This document shows, one piece after another, positions 31,013 through 42,537 of a DNA stretch of 64,000 nt (positions within the stretch are counted from its first letter, which is position 1; every line of letters begins with the position of its first letter). A program made the position numbers and the translations under genes. A model generated the notes under the pieces. The model ran no database searches, was not told the origin of the DNA, and saw nothing but the letters and a program-made list of their open reading frames with translations. Source of the stretch: Bombardia bombarda (lineage: Eukaryota > Ascomycota > Sordariomycetes > Sordariales > Lasiosphaeriaceae); the NCBI GenBank assembly GCA_030512295.1, contig JAULSR010000002.1:6200001-6264000 (forward strand), written 5' to 3'.

Positions 31013-34000
31013 TCAATCATTTGTTGGAGATGTCGGCGAGCTATCATTGTGGGTTAGCGCGTGACTTGTACTTGCAACATATACAGGGCGAACTTACTAT
31101 TGATCACCATTTCCTCCAGCCGCACCTCGACCTGGTGTCCTAGGTGAGAATGCAGGCGAGGTCGGCGAATACCCGGGACTTGTGGGTGAGGTTTGCTGGC
31201 CTGGGGACCGTCCATACGGACTCGTCGGTGAGTAGGCGTCCGGTGAGGTTGGCGAGAAGTTCGGCGACTGTGGAGAGTATGAGGGCGACGTGGGGCGGAA
31301 AGCCGGTGAGGCAACAGTAGATCTACCCGAGGGGCTGTAAACGTTGGGGCTGGTTGGGGAATAAGATGGTGACGTCGGCGACTTGAACTGCGCTGGAGAT
31401 GTTGGGGAGTACTGTCTCGCAGCGGCCGGAGATCCTGGAGAGTATACAGGAGAGGTAGGGCTGTAGCTCGGGCTCGTTGGGCTTGCGCCCCGAGTGAGGG
31501 GTGAGGTCGGCGAGAACGACGGCGAGGAGGGGGAGAACATCGGACTCGAAGGGTATCGGCCGCCGCCAACGTCAATGAGAGGAGACGTGGGAGAGTACCC
31601 TGTAGCAGGTGACGATGGAGAGTAGCCACCAAAGCCGCTGCTGAACGGCGAAGTAGGCGAGGTGCTGAATGGGCTTGTCGGACGCGGGCTCGTAGCGGAC
31701 GAATATGGATTGACAGTAGATGATCCAAAGCCGCCGCCATACTCAGTTCCAAATCCGCTTGGGGTGTCGGAGCCACCCTGGATAGGTGAGAAGTTGCCTG
31801 AGGTGGGCGAGTAAGCTCCCAAGTAGCCATTCTCTGCCATCGGGGAGCCGGTATCGTAGGGCGTGGCGGAACCCTCCAGTTGACTTCCCTTAATAGTCAT
31901 GCCGGGCATAAGTCCCATCCTCGAGTTGTCAGAGATGACTGTCTCCAGCATCTTTGGGTCGAGAAGCACCTCAAAGTGACCAGTACCCATAGGAGCCATC
32001 TGCCCAAGCATCACGTTCTCAGAAATACCGCGGCAGTCATCGAGCTCGCCCACAGCAGCTGCCTCGAGCAGAATCTCGACGGTTTCCTCGAAAGAACAGC
32101 GCATCAGAGCACCGGTGTCGGCTCTGTTGATACCATGGCGCGTGACAGCAGAAATGCTGCCCCGATAAGTCATGACATCGCACAAGAGAGCCAAGTGGCG
32201 ATGGTTGACATACGAACCATCAAAGGCCAACACCTGGGTGAGTTCGTGCATGAGAACCGCACGAGCAGCCTCAATTCCAAAGACATCGACGACCTGCCAG
32301 AGGTCATTGCAGTCAGTTCGAGTAGTATCGACGCCCTCAATCGTCAAGACCTCGCGCAGTGCTACTCCCTGCGTATCAAGATACCACTGTTGGCAGACAG
32401 GCTCCTTGTTGTTTTGATAGAGTTTCCCGGTCGCGTCCTCGTGAATACGCTCTCCAATACTCATGAAAGCCTTCTCAATGCCATTCACACCGCGGAGGGC
32501 GCAGCCGTCAAGGAGATGCTTCTCAAGTCGCTTCAGCATCACATCATCTTCTATGATTTTGTTTCCATCGTCGTCCTTGTCCTCGTCCTGTCGAATGACA
32601 CGGACGCGAATCACCATCTCTTCGGCATTGTTGTCGCTGAAAACAACTGCAATGTCTTTCTTGTAGATGTCCTTGATCCGATGGGCGACATCCTCGACAC
32701 GCAGCTCCTTGTCCAGCATCTTCTGACGGTCAAGCGTAATTCTCAAAAGCCAGCGAGATTGGTTTTCCAGGGAGTCTTGATCCGTTGAGTCCGGTATGAG
32801 GAAGTAGGACTCAACCATGTCGAGATCCTCAGGAATGCTGGTAGATGTGATATCCGGATCGTAGTAGATTTCCGTGACAGCTGTTACGGAGCGAAGACTG
32901 GTCTGCTCAATGGCGCCACGCAGCGCCTTCGCCTCCTCCTTGGTCGGATTGGGCTTGTCCAGATAGACGTTCATAGAAGGCGTCTTGATATTAGAAGCGA
33001 CGTTGAGAATCTCTTTCAGACGCGGAACACCAAGAGTAACGTTCTTGGAAGACACACCAGCGAAATGGAAGGTGTTCAGTGTCATCTGGGTTGCGGGCTC
33101 TCCAATTGACTGTGCTGCCAACACTCCAACCATTTCACCTGGGGAGACGAAAGACCGAGACCACCGGTTCTCTATTTCGCCCAGGATATGGTCAAAGGCC
33201 AATTTGTTCAAACCGTCCCGAACCCCAATCCGTTTAAACGCCAAACGGGACCTCAGAAGAACCTTGATTAGGATCGTGGCATTTGCGTCTGCCTCTTTCG
33301 AAATCGGGTCCTGGCCACGGATAGCGATAATGCGACTGAGCAACCTTCGAACGTCTTCAATCACCTCCTTTGGCTTCAGGTCGCTCCGCTTATGATCATC
33401 AACTTTGAAAAGCTTCTTGGCGTTGTCAACAATACGCCCAATATTGAGAGGAAGTTGCATAGAATCTTTGCCGGCTTTCTTCCTCGCGAACGAGTCTCGC
33501 AAGTAGTTGCGATCAGACACGAGTTGCTCATATTCCTGATCAAGAAGTTCCTGAACAGTGGGGTCCCCAGCGATCTCCTTGCCATACTCGAGGGCTGCGA
33601 GATCATTTGACTGCGACTCGTCCATCACATCAAGGCGATATATCGACTCGAAATCCTTGCGAGAAATGAGCATCTGATCGAGCTTTTGCTCCTCGATAAT
33701 CATAGCATCCAGACCGTCTTCTCCATAGACAAACTGGAGGATATCGCCAAGAGAGTTGCGCACGGTACCGTCATACTGGGCTTCCGAGTCCTCCAGAGCC
33801 TTGACCAGACGGCGCTGAATGTAACCAGTCTCGGCGGTCTTGACAGCAGTATCAATCAAACCTTCTCTACCGGCCATGGCATGGAAGAAGAACTCGGTCG
33901 GGGTCAGCCCACGAAGATAAGAGTTCTCAACAAAGCCTCGGGCTTCAGGTGAGTAGTCGTCCTTTGTGAAATGTGGAAGCGTACGATACTTGAAGCCGAA

Positions 34001-36424
34001 CGGAATACGTTTGCCTTCCACAATCTGCTGACCGACCAAGGCAGTCATTTGCGAGATATTGATAGACGAGCCCTTGGATCCAGACAGTGCCATCGTGACG
34101 GCGTTGTTGTGGTCCTTCAAGCTGCCCTGTGTCTCGGTACCAGCCTTATCACGAGCTTGATTGAGTGCTGTAGAAACCTTGTTCTCGAAAGTCTCACGGA
34201 TGTTCATGCCAGGCGAAGCCTCGAGCAGGTTATTGGTAGCCTGTTGGGTAAGGGAAAGAACTTCCGCTTTGGCATGATCAATAATTTCCTGTACCTTCGT
34301 GCTGGTCTTGATATCGGGAACTGTGTCACCGATACCAATGCTGTGGCCATTGTGGAGGAGCCAATAGTTAACGACCCTCTGACAGCCGTTGAGGAAGTCC
34401 ATGGCACCGTATGGGCCGAGCTCATTGTAGCAGATATGAATGATACCTTGCCCAGTAGCTCCAATGATCTTCTTCGTGAGTAGACCATACATAAGCTGGC
34501 CTTGTTGAATAAGAACACCAGTATCCTTGAGCGAGGTGTCGCCATCCTCACCAGCCGCTCGTAGATTGATGATATTCGGAATGATCAAACTGACAATCTG
34601 CTTGCCAGTCCAGCGAGGTCGGGGTTTGAAGATTGCCGGTAAAGGAATAACACCGTCCCATTCAGGAACAAAGAGCATAACATTCATGACCTCTTCCTTG
34701 GTGAGGAAAACGTCTCGCCGGCAAAGCTTGTAAGTACCAGCCAGAGTATCTTGCACAATACCCATAAGTGGGGAGTTACGCTGCGGCGACACAATGTTCA
34801 AAGGAACCATGCACAGTTCTTTGACCTCGGCACGAGTCTCCTCAGTTTGCGGGACGTGAAGATTCATCTCATCTCCATCGAAATCGGCGTTGTATGGCGA
34901 CGTGACAGAGAGGTTCAAACGGAATGTGGAATAGGGCATGACACGGACCCGATGACCCATCATAGACTCTTTATGCAGCGACGGTTGACGATTGAAGATG
35001 ATGTAGTCTCCATCGATAAGATGCCGCTCGACTTTCCATCCGTACTCTAGCTGAATCGCGCCAGCGCGCCGGTGATGGCGAAGATCTATACGAGTGCCGT
35101 CTGCGCGAATGACATACTTGGCACCAGGATGCTCGTTGGGACCATTCTGAACGAGCTGTGTGAGCTTGCCAATGTTGTATGGTGTGACCGTTTCGGGGTA
35201 TGTCAAGGTGCGGGCAATGCTGCGAGGCACTCCGACTTCATCTAGCGACAGATTTGCATCACCCGTGATGACAGTACGAGCTGAGAAGTCGACACGCTTT
35301 CCCATCAAATTGCCACGTAGACGGCCTTCTTTGCCCTTGAGACGCGCGCGGATGGCTTTAACAGGTCGTCCACTCTTTTGCAACGCCTGAGGCTGGCCAG
35401 CGATATCATTGTCCATGTAGGTGGCAACATGATACTGAAGTAGATTCTCGAAATCGGTGATAATATGGCTGGGAGAGCCCTCTTGGATAGCCTGCCGCAC
35501 ATTGCCGTTGGCGCGAATAATATCGCCAAGCTTGTAGGTCAAATCATCTTCATTTCGCATGCCCGTACCGGTGCCGTCCATAGAAATACTAGGCCGGACA
35601 GGAGGGGGTGGGACGGGGAGCACGGTAACGATCATCCAGTCGGGGCGTGCTTGCGTGATGTTGACGCCGATATCAATCAGATCCGACTCGGAGATCCGAC
35701 GAAGAATATCGAGAGCCTGCTGCGGTGCAATGATCTTCTTGTCCTTAACTTTGACGCCATCCTCGTCCTTGGATTCCGTCTGCGCCCAGAGCGTGAGAGC
35801 CTGTAGGCGAACCGTCGGATGATCGTTGCCGCAGCCGCCATGGTTGGCGGCAGGCATCTTCGACGCGGAGGGATCAAATTCATCATCATCCACCTTCTTA
35901 ACTGACTCATTATCGCAACGCTTCTTCTTCTTGCAGGCGGCCCAAACTCGGTTGAACCGAACCTTGGGATCTCGAACCTTCATGGCAGCAGCGAAGTCCG
36001 GGTCAGTCTGAGAAAGTGAGTCAGCATCAGCAATTCAAGACTACCCTTGAAGATAGAGGGCACGAACTCTGTCAGCCAAAACCTTGCTACAATTATGACA
36101 AACGATCTCGAGGATCTTCTTGACGCGCTTGATGAAGCCAGGGTGGAAGACAGGCCTGGCCAGCTCGATGTGTCCAAAATGACCAGGGCACTCAGACATG
36201 TTCTCGGTGCAAGTCTTGCACTTGAACTGGCGATCTACCGAGCCGAGGAGGGGGTCGTTCAAACCACCATCGCGTGGTTTCGTGCGGGTCTCGTCCATGG
36301 TCTCCGGGTACTTGATGTGAGCCACGCTCATGCCCTTGATCTCTTCTGGCGACATAAGACCGAACTGGATCTCCTTGATGACCCGGAGCGGCGCGCTCGA
36401 ATGCGCGAAGTATAAGTTCGCCAT
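31013..36424 (-). CDS. RPB1: RNA polymerase II largest subunit Rpb1
   Basis: Catalytic subunit of nuclear RNA polymerase II. Three exons, 36424..36068, 36007..31098 and 31040..31013, give 1764 residues. The start MANLYFAHSSAPLRVIKEIQFG is the canonical one. Zinc-clamp cysteines are seen at about residues 67-112 (CKTCTENMSECPGHFGH, CHNCSK). The active-site loop NADFDGDEMNLHVPQ is near residue 490. The C-terminal domain from about residue 1510 has degenerate heptads: several exact YSPTSP cores mixed with FSPTSP, YSPSSP and SPTSP variants. Reading exon 2 to its first stop (31097) ends in GGNGDQ, but a GTAAGT donor there, a GCTAAC branch site and a TAG acceptor 57 nt later join TA to C and add the ending YSPTSPTND, a full heptad and a typical tail. 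I therefore prefer the three-exon model. Confidence 0.95.
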
Positions 36425-37458
36425 GATGATAAAGTCGTTTTAGTAAAATGCAGAAATATCCACGATGCGAGACGTGCGCGTAGCGAATGACAGGTAGTCG
36501 GTGCCGGTCAATTGAATTTCGCGACCAAAGCGCGTGCGCGCGGGCACGATGCAAACGCGTATGCTCAGGAGAAAGGAATCTATTAAATCAGACTCGAAAA
36601 AATATCGATGCGGAACCGTCGCGCGATGAAATTTGGTGATGAAGGTGGCGATGCCGGACAACGGCTCCTCCACTGCTCTGTCCAGGCCAGCGGCCCCGAA
36701 GGAGCAATCGTCAAATCTTTGACTCCTCCAGTGTCGCCTTTATCTCGAATTCGTATTTTCTCGAATGTCGCGGTCGCACGCTAAAAAGGATTGTCGGGAT
36801 GGATGCCCGCGACCAGAAACCGGCTGTTCTGACGCGCTTTGCGATATTCGTGGAGATGTTGTTTGAGGGATGGTTAGGGAAAGAAGGCGACTAGGTTTGC
36901 CGGGGGTTGAAAAGTTCGACACCACGCACCAGCGGACGCGGGACTGAGGCGCCCAATGAGCTAATCCCATTTAGCGTTGAGACCCACTTTTAGGCACAAA
37001 GCGATGACTGTGAAGTGGACGTGAGAACCTTCTCAGCCTTTCTGGTTGCCGCACATGCACCGTCAAAACCTGGAGAGTCCCAAAGTACCCACGAGGTACC
37101 CGCGGCAGTACCACAGTATATTTGCGTCGCCCCAACTTTCCAATCATTCTAGCGTCCTGGCCGGTTGACTCAGATCAACTCAGCCTCATGACCTCATAAA
37201 TAGGCACCTGTAGCTCTCATCCACGATTCGTCCATCATACTATTGTGCCCTATGTACACTACGGATACATTGTACGTCGCTTTTCCGCGTTGCCATTCAC
37301 AGCTCCTGGAACCGGTAGATAACAAATTTATTCAAGCGCTCAATGTTGCAAATATCACATCATGGAAAACCGGTACATTGAGCTTTTTACCTCTCTTCAT
37401 TTTGTCTTGGCGCGTGATTATACATGATAGGTACTGTACTCTTCCCTGGGTATCTCGG
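36425..37458. promoter_or_regulatory. RPB1 upstream region and SWD1 3' flank
   Basis: About 1 kb with no coding sequence recognised. RPB1 and SWD1 are in tandem on the minus strand, so this holds the RPB1 promoter. No core element could be assigned. Confidence 0.5.
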
Positions 37459-38939
37459 TTACTTCTTCTTCCCCCGACTTCGTCCTCCGGCTGCTTTCTT
37501 GGCAGCCGCCCTTTCTTCGCCCGTAGCCTCGGCATCATCCTGATCCCCAGGGCTTTTTCTCCGCAGCGTGCCGAGTGACACATTCACAAACTCATCCTCG
37601 CTATCTGACTCTCCCAGGTTAAAGAGAATCGGCATCCGAAACGCCTCCACATCATCCGCCAGCCCGCCGTTGGTAACCGTTAGCACATCCACCTCCTCGT
37701 CTTCTTGGTCGAGCCGCCGCTTTTGTATCTCCTCCTGCGGGTGGATATCGAATTCATCTTCTTTTTCAATGTATTCAACGTTTTCCTCGACCTCGGAAAA
37801 GTCTGGAGCTAGAGCGGACCACTTCTGGGGGCTCGTGACAGACCAAATATTAATTCTGCCTGTCTCTAGACCGCAGGCCGCCAACAGTGCTTTGTGTGGG
37901 TGCCATTCAATGACACCTTGCTCCTCCTTTGGACCTTCCAGCATCCGCACCAAACTCCCGTGCCCGCGCTCCCAGATGTAGAGCTCGTGGTTGTTATATG
38001 TCGACGCCGCTACATATTCACCGGACGAGCTGAAGGCGACATGGTTCCACGAAAGCCTGTTGACCACGTCCTGGAACTTGTGCTCCAGTGGTACTTGGAT
38101 GGTGTCGGGATCCAGATCTTCTGACGCTAGATTTGGCACGTGAAAGGTCCGAATTATCCTATCTTGGGCGTTTATAAGCAACTCTTTTCCGGATTCTGTG
38201 AGCCTCAAAGTGCTGATGACTCCCGTAGCGACCCTTTCAGAGTAAATTATCTCTCGAGTCCTAGCGTCGATAATGTTGAGTCGGCCCCTGTTCGTTGCTG
38301 CCAGAAGATGGTCGCCCGTTGCCGTGTACACAACTGCTGTTGTCATGTGTCTTGCATCCTCCTTGGCTTGCTTCTCTTTCAGAACTGGGTCGGTCTCGGT
38401 AATGGGCCGCCTTTGTACCGAGGGGAGCACGTGTTTTACGTCGATCGGATCTGTAATGTCGACGAGCATTGGCTGTTCTTCGTACATAGCCGCAGCAAAC
38501 TGAAGACTGTTTGTTATGTGTCAGCTACCAGTTCTTTCCCCTTTCTCGCAGAACACCACGAGCCATATCGAAAGACTTACTGATTCCAAGGATGGAGCTC
38601 GGCGCCATACACGGGGGCGCGGAATCGCACCTGGCGATATGGCTTGCCGTCTCGAAGATCCCACAGAATTGCCTTCCAGCCCTGACAGGTAGACAGCAAG
38701 TATCTGCCGCACCGAGACCAGCTCAATGAACTAATGCTGCGCGAATGGCTCCTGAGCTTCTGCGCAACCCCCATGGTGTCCAGATCCCATATTACAACTG
38801 TGCCATCGCCGCGGCCCGAGGCGAGGTAGTCGCCCTTGCGATTGAAGCGCAGTGCTGTCGAGTGCCCCGATCGTATGGTGTTGGTGATGTGTTCGGGATA
38901 GTCCTGGAGAAGGTAATCGTCAGAGAGAAGGAGATTCAT
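37459..38939 (-). CDS. SWD1: COMPASS subunit Swd1 (RbBP5 homologue, WD40)
   Basis: Core WD40 subunit of the Set1/COMPASS histone H3K4 methyltransferase (known). Two exons, 38939..38581 and 38506..37459, give 468 residues. The intron (GTAAGT..CAG, 74 nt) joins CA to T and restores HPWNHLQFAAAMYEEQPMLVDI, a stretch typical of Swd1/RbBP5. The N-terminal part has TNTIRSGHSTALRFNRKGDYLASGR and WSRCGRYLLS, also diagnostic. WD repeats occupy roughly residues 20-350. The tail is acidic and then ends in a basic GRSRGKKK that may be a nuclear signal. It is divergent from THG1. Confidence 0.93.
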
Positions 38940-39448
38940 CTTGCATTAGTGAAAAAGCACCCATTGACAGATGTCGAGTTCTGTCGCGACGAAGCTTGTA
39001 ATGCTTCTGCTGGGAGAGGAGGGACAGAAAATAAGGTTGGCCTTTCTTTGGTATGCAAGGCTACAGACGGCAGCGTTGTGGTGGGGCATGCGCTAGCATC
39101 TAGCCCCGCTGCCTGTTGCCTGTCCCTAGCCGCATTCCACTTGGGTAGAGTAAACGCACAGTGCGTAGGGGCTCGAGTGACTGAATGGGCCTGGAATGAT
39201 GGAAAGCTGGGGCGCACGGGCGGCAGATCGGCGGGGTGTCACCCGTACGGATACCATCCCTCGTCGCCCAGCGCTATGGAAATGGAGGTGGGATACGATA
39301 CTTTATAGTGGGGTATGGTGGTGAGTCTTGCAGTCTCACTTCTCCATGTTTCGAGCCGCAATAATTCCACGGTCTATCTCACTCCTGCAATATATTTGAG
39401 AATACCAGCTTTTGCCCAGGCCATCTAGCGTATCTAGAGACAGGAAAT
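38940..39448. promoter_or_regulatory. Divergent promoter region SWD1/THG1
   Basis: A 509-bp region between two start codons pointing away from each other. An open frame crosses it on the plus strand but has no recognisable content and overlaps SWD1, so it is treated as chance. Confidence 0.5.
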
Positions 39449-40747
39449 ATGGCCAATTCCAAGTGAGAAAAATACTTACATATCGCTTGAGGAGAGACAT
39501 GACGCTGATGATTGACTGAAAAGATTTGAATACGTCAAACACTTTGAGCAGCCTGACAACCTGCTTCCAAATACATGGGTTGTTGTAAGGATTGACGGCC
39601 GTGGATTTACAAAGTATGGTGATGGTGCTGTCCATAACCCTTTTATATCCATCCTGAAGTAGGACCTAACCTTTGCGACAAGGTTTGCGACCAAGTATGC
39701 CTTTGAGAAGCCAAACGACAAGCGCGCGTTGGATCTCATGAATGCAGCAGCTCGGGCTGTTCTGGCCGATTGCCAAGACATCACGATTGCATATGGAATC
39801 AGTGATGAGTACAGGTACAAGCGTGTTTTTCTTTGCTAATTGCAATCCCATGCATCACAAACAGCTTCAACTAACAGCTGGGATTACAGCTTCGTCTTCC
39901 ACAAATCCACAGCCCTCTTTGAACGCCGAGCAAGGTAGGGACGAACCCTGGCTCACAACTACTTGTACATAAGTTATTGACAAGCTGCAAGCAAACTGGT
40001 CTCCACTGTTGTCTCTACCTTTACGGCATACTACATCTATTTGTGGTCGACATATTTTCCAGACACACCTCTGACTACGCCGTTGCCCAGTTTTGATGGG
40101 CGGGCCGTATGCTATCCCAGTGTGCAGAATCTGCGAGATTACATGAGCTGGAGACAAGTGGATTGTATGCTGGCTCTATAACCTGGAAGCATCCCATCAC
40201 TCTAACTACTTGGCAGGCCACATAAACAACTTGTACAACACGACATTTTGGGCTCTTATCCAGCTGGGGGTATGGATGGCACAGAGGCAGAGTTGAGTCT
40301 CAAGGTTTGTATACCTGCCGATTACACCCGCCAAGACTTTCTAACATCGAATAACCCAGGGCACACGTGCTGCCGACAAAAACGAGATTCTCTTCTCGAG
40401 ATTCAGCATCAACTACAACAACGAGCCAGAGATGTATAAAAAGGGGAGTGTGGTCTTTAGAGATGTAAGTTGCCGGACCCTATTCGGTGGAGCATTTCCA
40501 CATGTGCCTTGCTAAATAAGATCACCAGTACGAGCTGGTAGAGCCGGGCACCCACAATGTCGCCCAAGAGATCGAAGGCATTGTGGAACCGGTCCAGCAG
40601 TCCAAGACACAGACCGAGAAAGACAAGAAGAGACGCTCAAAGGCGCGGATTGTGGTGGAACACCTTGACATTGTCGGGGACGATTTCTGGGACAGGCGGC
40701 CCTGGTTACTATCTAACACCCCCGGCAAGATACCAAAAGAGCCGTGA
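39449..40747 (+). CDS. THG1: tRNA-His guanylyltransferase Thg1, with an apparent one-base frameshift
   Basis: Adds G-1 to the 5' end of tRNA-His in a 3'-5' polymerase reaction; essential in yeast (known). Eight exons: 39449..39462, 39524..39613, 39683..39814, 39890..39934, 39992..40164, 40217..40304, 40360..40464, 40529..40747. All junctions are GT..AG and in phase. The catalytic blocks are intact: WVVVRIDGRGFTKF, then YGISDEYSFVFHK with its metal-binding Asp, and DKNEILFSRFSINYNNEPEMYKKGS. In exon 6 the frame changes: FWALIQLG reads in one frame and GMDGTEAELSLK in the next, at a run of five G (40266-40270). Six G would give an uninterrupted 288-residue protein. No alternative splice repairs it. 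Either one G is missing from the assembly or the copy is damaged; since the rest is intact I favour a sequence error. Confidence 0.85.
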
Positions 40748-41024
40748 GGCCAGCCCAAACAGACGGCGGTCGGTATCTTGTATCCATACCAAACGACAAA
40801 CCGATCTCATGCAAGATGCCGATCATGTTTTATTGGAGAAACATGAACTGTGCACTTGGATGGCTGGAGGGCTACAGATACGGGGGCAGCAAAAATCTGT
40901 AGCCGATGTGCGTGATGTTGACGGCTCGTCGGGGCTTCAAACCCGGCCGTGCTGCCTGCTGCCGTCCGATGATGGAAGGGTCAGGGGTCTAGCCAGAACG
41001 TCTAGGTACCTAGAATCGGACTGT

Positions 41025-41729
41025 TCAACCCTCATCGACCTTCTTGGTACTTGTCTCTCTTTCCCTCCTCTTTGCATCTTTCCGTGCCCTGCGGTCCGCC
41101 CTTCTTGCTCTTCTCTCCTCCTTTGTCTCGGCACCTTTCCTTGCCCGCTTGGCCTCTTTCTTAGCCTCTTTCTTGGCAGCCTTTCTGGTAGCCTTCCTCC
41201 TTGCCCTGGCCGCCTCAACGGCTTTCTTTGCCGCCTTTTTTGTTGCCTTTTGAGCCTTCTTCAACTGCCTTGCCTCTCTCCTCCCGCGCCTCTCCTCCTC
41301 CTCCTTTGTCTCTTTCAATCTCGGAATGGAGTCACGGTCCTCACCCGCCGGGGTGGCATCAGAGGACTCGTCTGTCATGACCTGGTCCGTGGTGCCTACC
41401 AACATTTCGCCCTTGACAAACGATGCGTAGAGCCCGGCTGCGCCAGAGTACTTGCCAGTGACGCCGTTGGTGATAACATCCAGCTTGCCCTGATCCACCG
41501 ACTGGGTAACGGTCCCCTTCTTGGACGTGTCGAGGCCTTTGAGTTTTTGATCGAATGCGTCTAGCCACCATTGGTCGCTCGTGTAATGTGTTTTGTTGCC
41601 AATTCCGCGGCCGTCGGTGTTTCTGGAGATGAGCAGCGGCCTCGCGAGGCCGATTTTGCTGTCGGTGGGATGTAACGAGAAGCCTTTACCCCGCCAGCCC
41701 TGGGACTGGAGGAGGGCGGACGCGTCCAT
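41025..41729 (-). CDS. TMA23: G-patch protein of the Tma23 type (nucleolar ribosome-biogenesis factor)
   Basis: Intronless, 234 residues. The N-terminus holds an atypical G-patch: ALLQSQGWRGKGFSLHPTDS, then IGLARPLLISRNTDGRGIGNKTH, followed by QWWLDAFDQKLKGL, the arrangement seen in yeast Tma23 and human GPATCH4. From about residue 135 the protein is almost entirely Lys/Arg/Ala/Glu (EEEERRGRREARQLKKAQKA and similar), an extended basic helix typical of nucleolar proteins. It converges on THG1, 277 bp away. The symbol is given by resemblance, not by search. Confidence 0.82.
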   Translation of the reverse strand: MDASALLQSQGWRGKGFSLHPTDSKIGLARPLLISRNTDGRGIGNKTHYTSDQWWLDAFDQKLKGLDTSKKGTVTQSVDQGKLDVITNGVTGKYSGAAGLYASFVKGEMLVGTTDQVMTDESSDATPAGEDRDSIPRLKETKEEEERRGRREARQLKKAQKATKKAAKKAVEAARARRKATRKAAKKEAKKEAKRARKGAETKEERRARRADRRARKDAKRRERETSTKKVDEG

Positions 41730-42537
41730 GGTGAAGATCAGGGGGCAAGTGACCAGTTGCAGGCCGATTGAGCCGGTGGTCTCGACGTCGTGGAAATTTA
41801 TTGGTGTTTAAGAGCTTGCTGGACAGAGAAGGTGCATGGTGGAGCGCATTGGGAATTTGGGACGCGCTTGTAGAAATGGCGACCGATCTTTTTTTTTTTC
41901 TTGCAAGGTCCCCTAAGAATTTTTAGCTCTGGAGGGGGGAGGTGGGGGCGCCAGCAGGGGTATGCTGTGTGCAGCTTCCAACCACTTTGTCGTTACCTAA
42001 GCAATAAGGTACCTATGTCACGTTTGGCTCACTGGTTGGCTGCTTGACACTCAACAGTTCACACTTTCACGGCTCACCATGTCCAAGAAGCATATCAAAT
42101 TTGCATTCGAAGCCACATCATAGAGACGACATGTACGAGAATTTCAATATCTGTGGGTGCGCATGTCATTATTATATTTATTATTAGTTATTCCAAACAT
42201 GTTGTTCATAATTGAAAGTAATTCCATCATTTTGGCTGGCAGATCCGTCCAATTTTAAAGCTCAGGATGTCGAGGAAAGAATGACAGGCTCACAAGATTT
42301 ATTGTAAATACCAACCAACCTTCAGGTCATAAAACTTTTTAAACGATCACTCTCAAAAAATACTACGAGTAAAGTGCAGAAAAAAGAGTCCAAAACAACC
42401 CAAAGTATAGTATCTACATGACCGCTTTGAGCCCTTCTGTCCATTCGACTACCGTCCCCACCACACGCGATCGTATAGAAACAAGCAAGCATGAGCTCCC
42501 CGACCTGTAACGACACCATCTAATCACGACTCCGGAC
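41730..42537. promoter_or_regulatory. TMA23 upstream region and 3' flank of the membrane-protein gene
   Basis: Non-coding. It has a 12-base T run near 41890 and an A+T-rich stretch at about 42100-42400 with no open frame of note. Confidence 0.5.

Noticed and set aside
31097..31099. Stop codon of RPB1 at 31097
   Set aside because: It lies at a consensus splice donor; splicing restores a CTD heptad and a typical tail.
38745..39308. 187-residue open frame between SWD1 and THG1
   Set aside because: Overlaps SWD1 exon 1 in antisense and the divergent promoter; no recognisable content.
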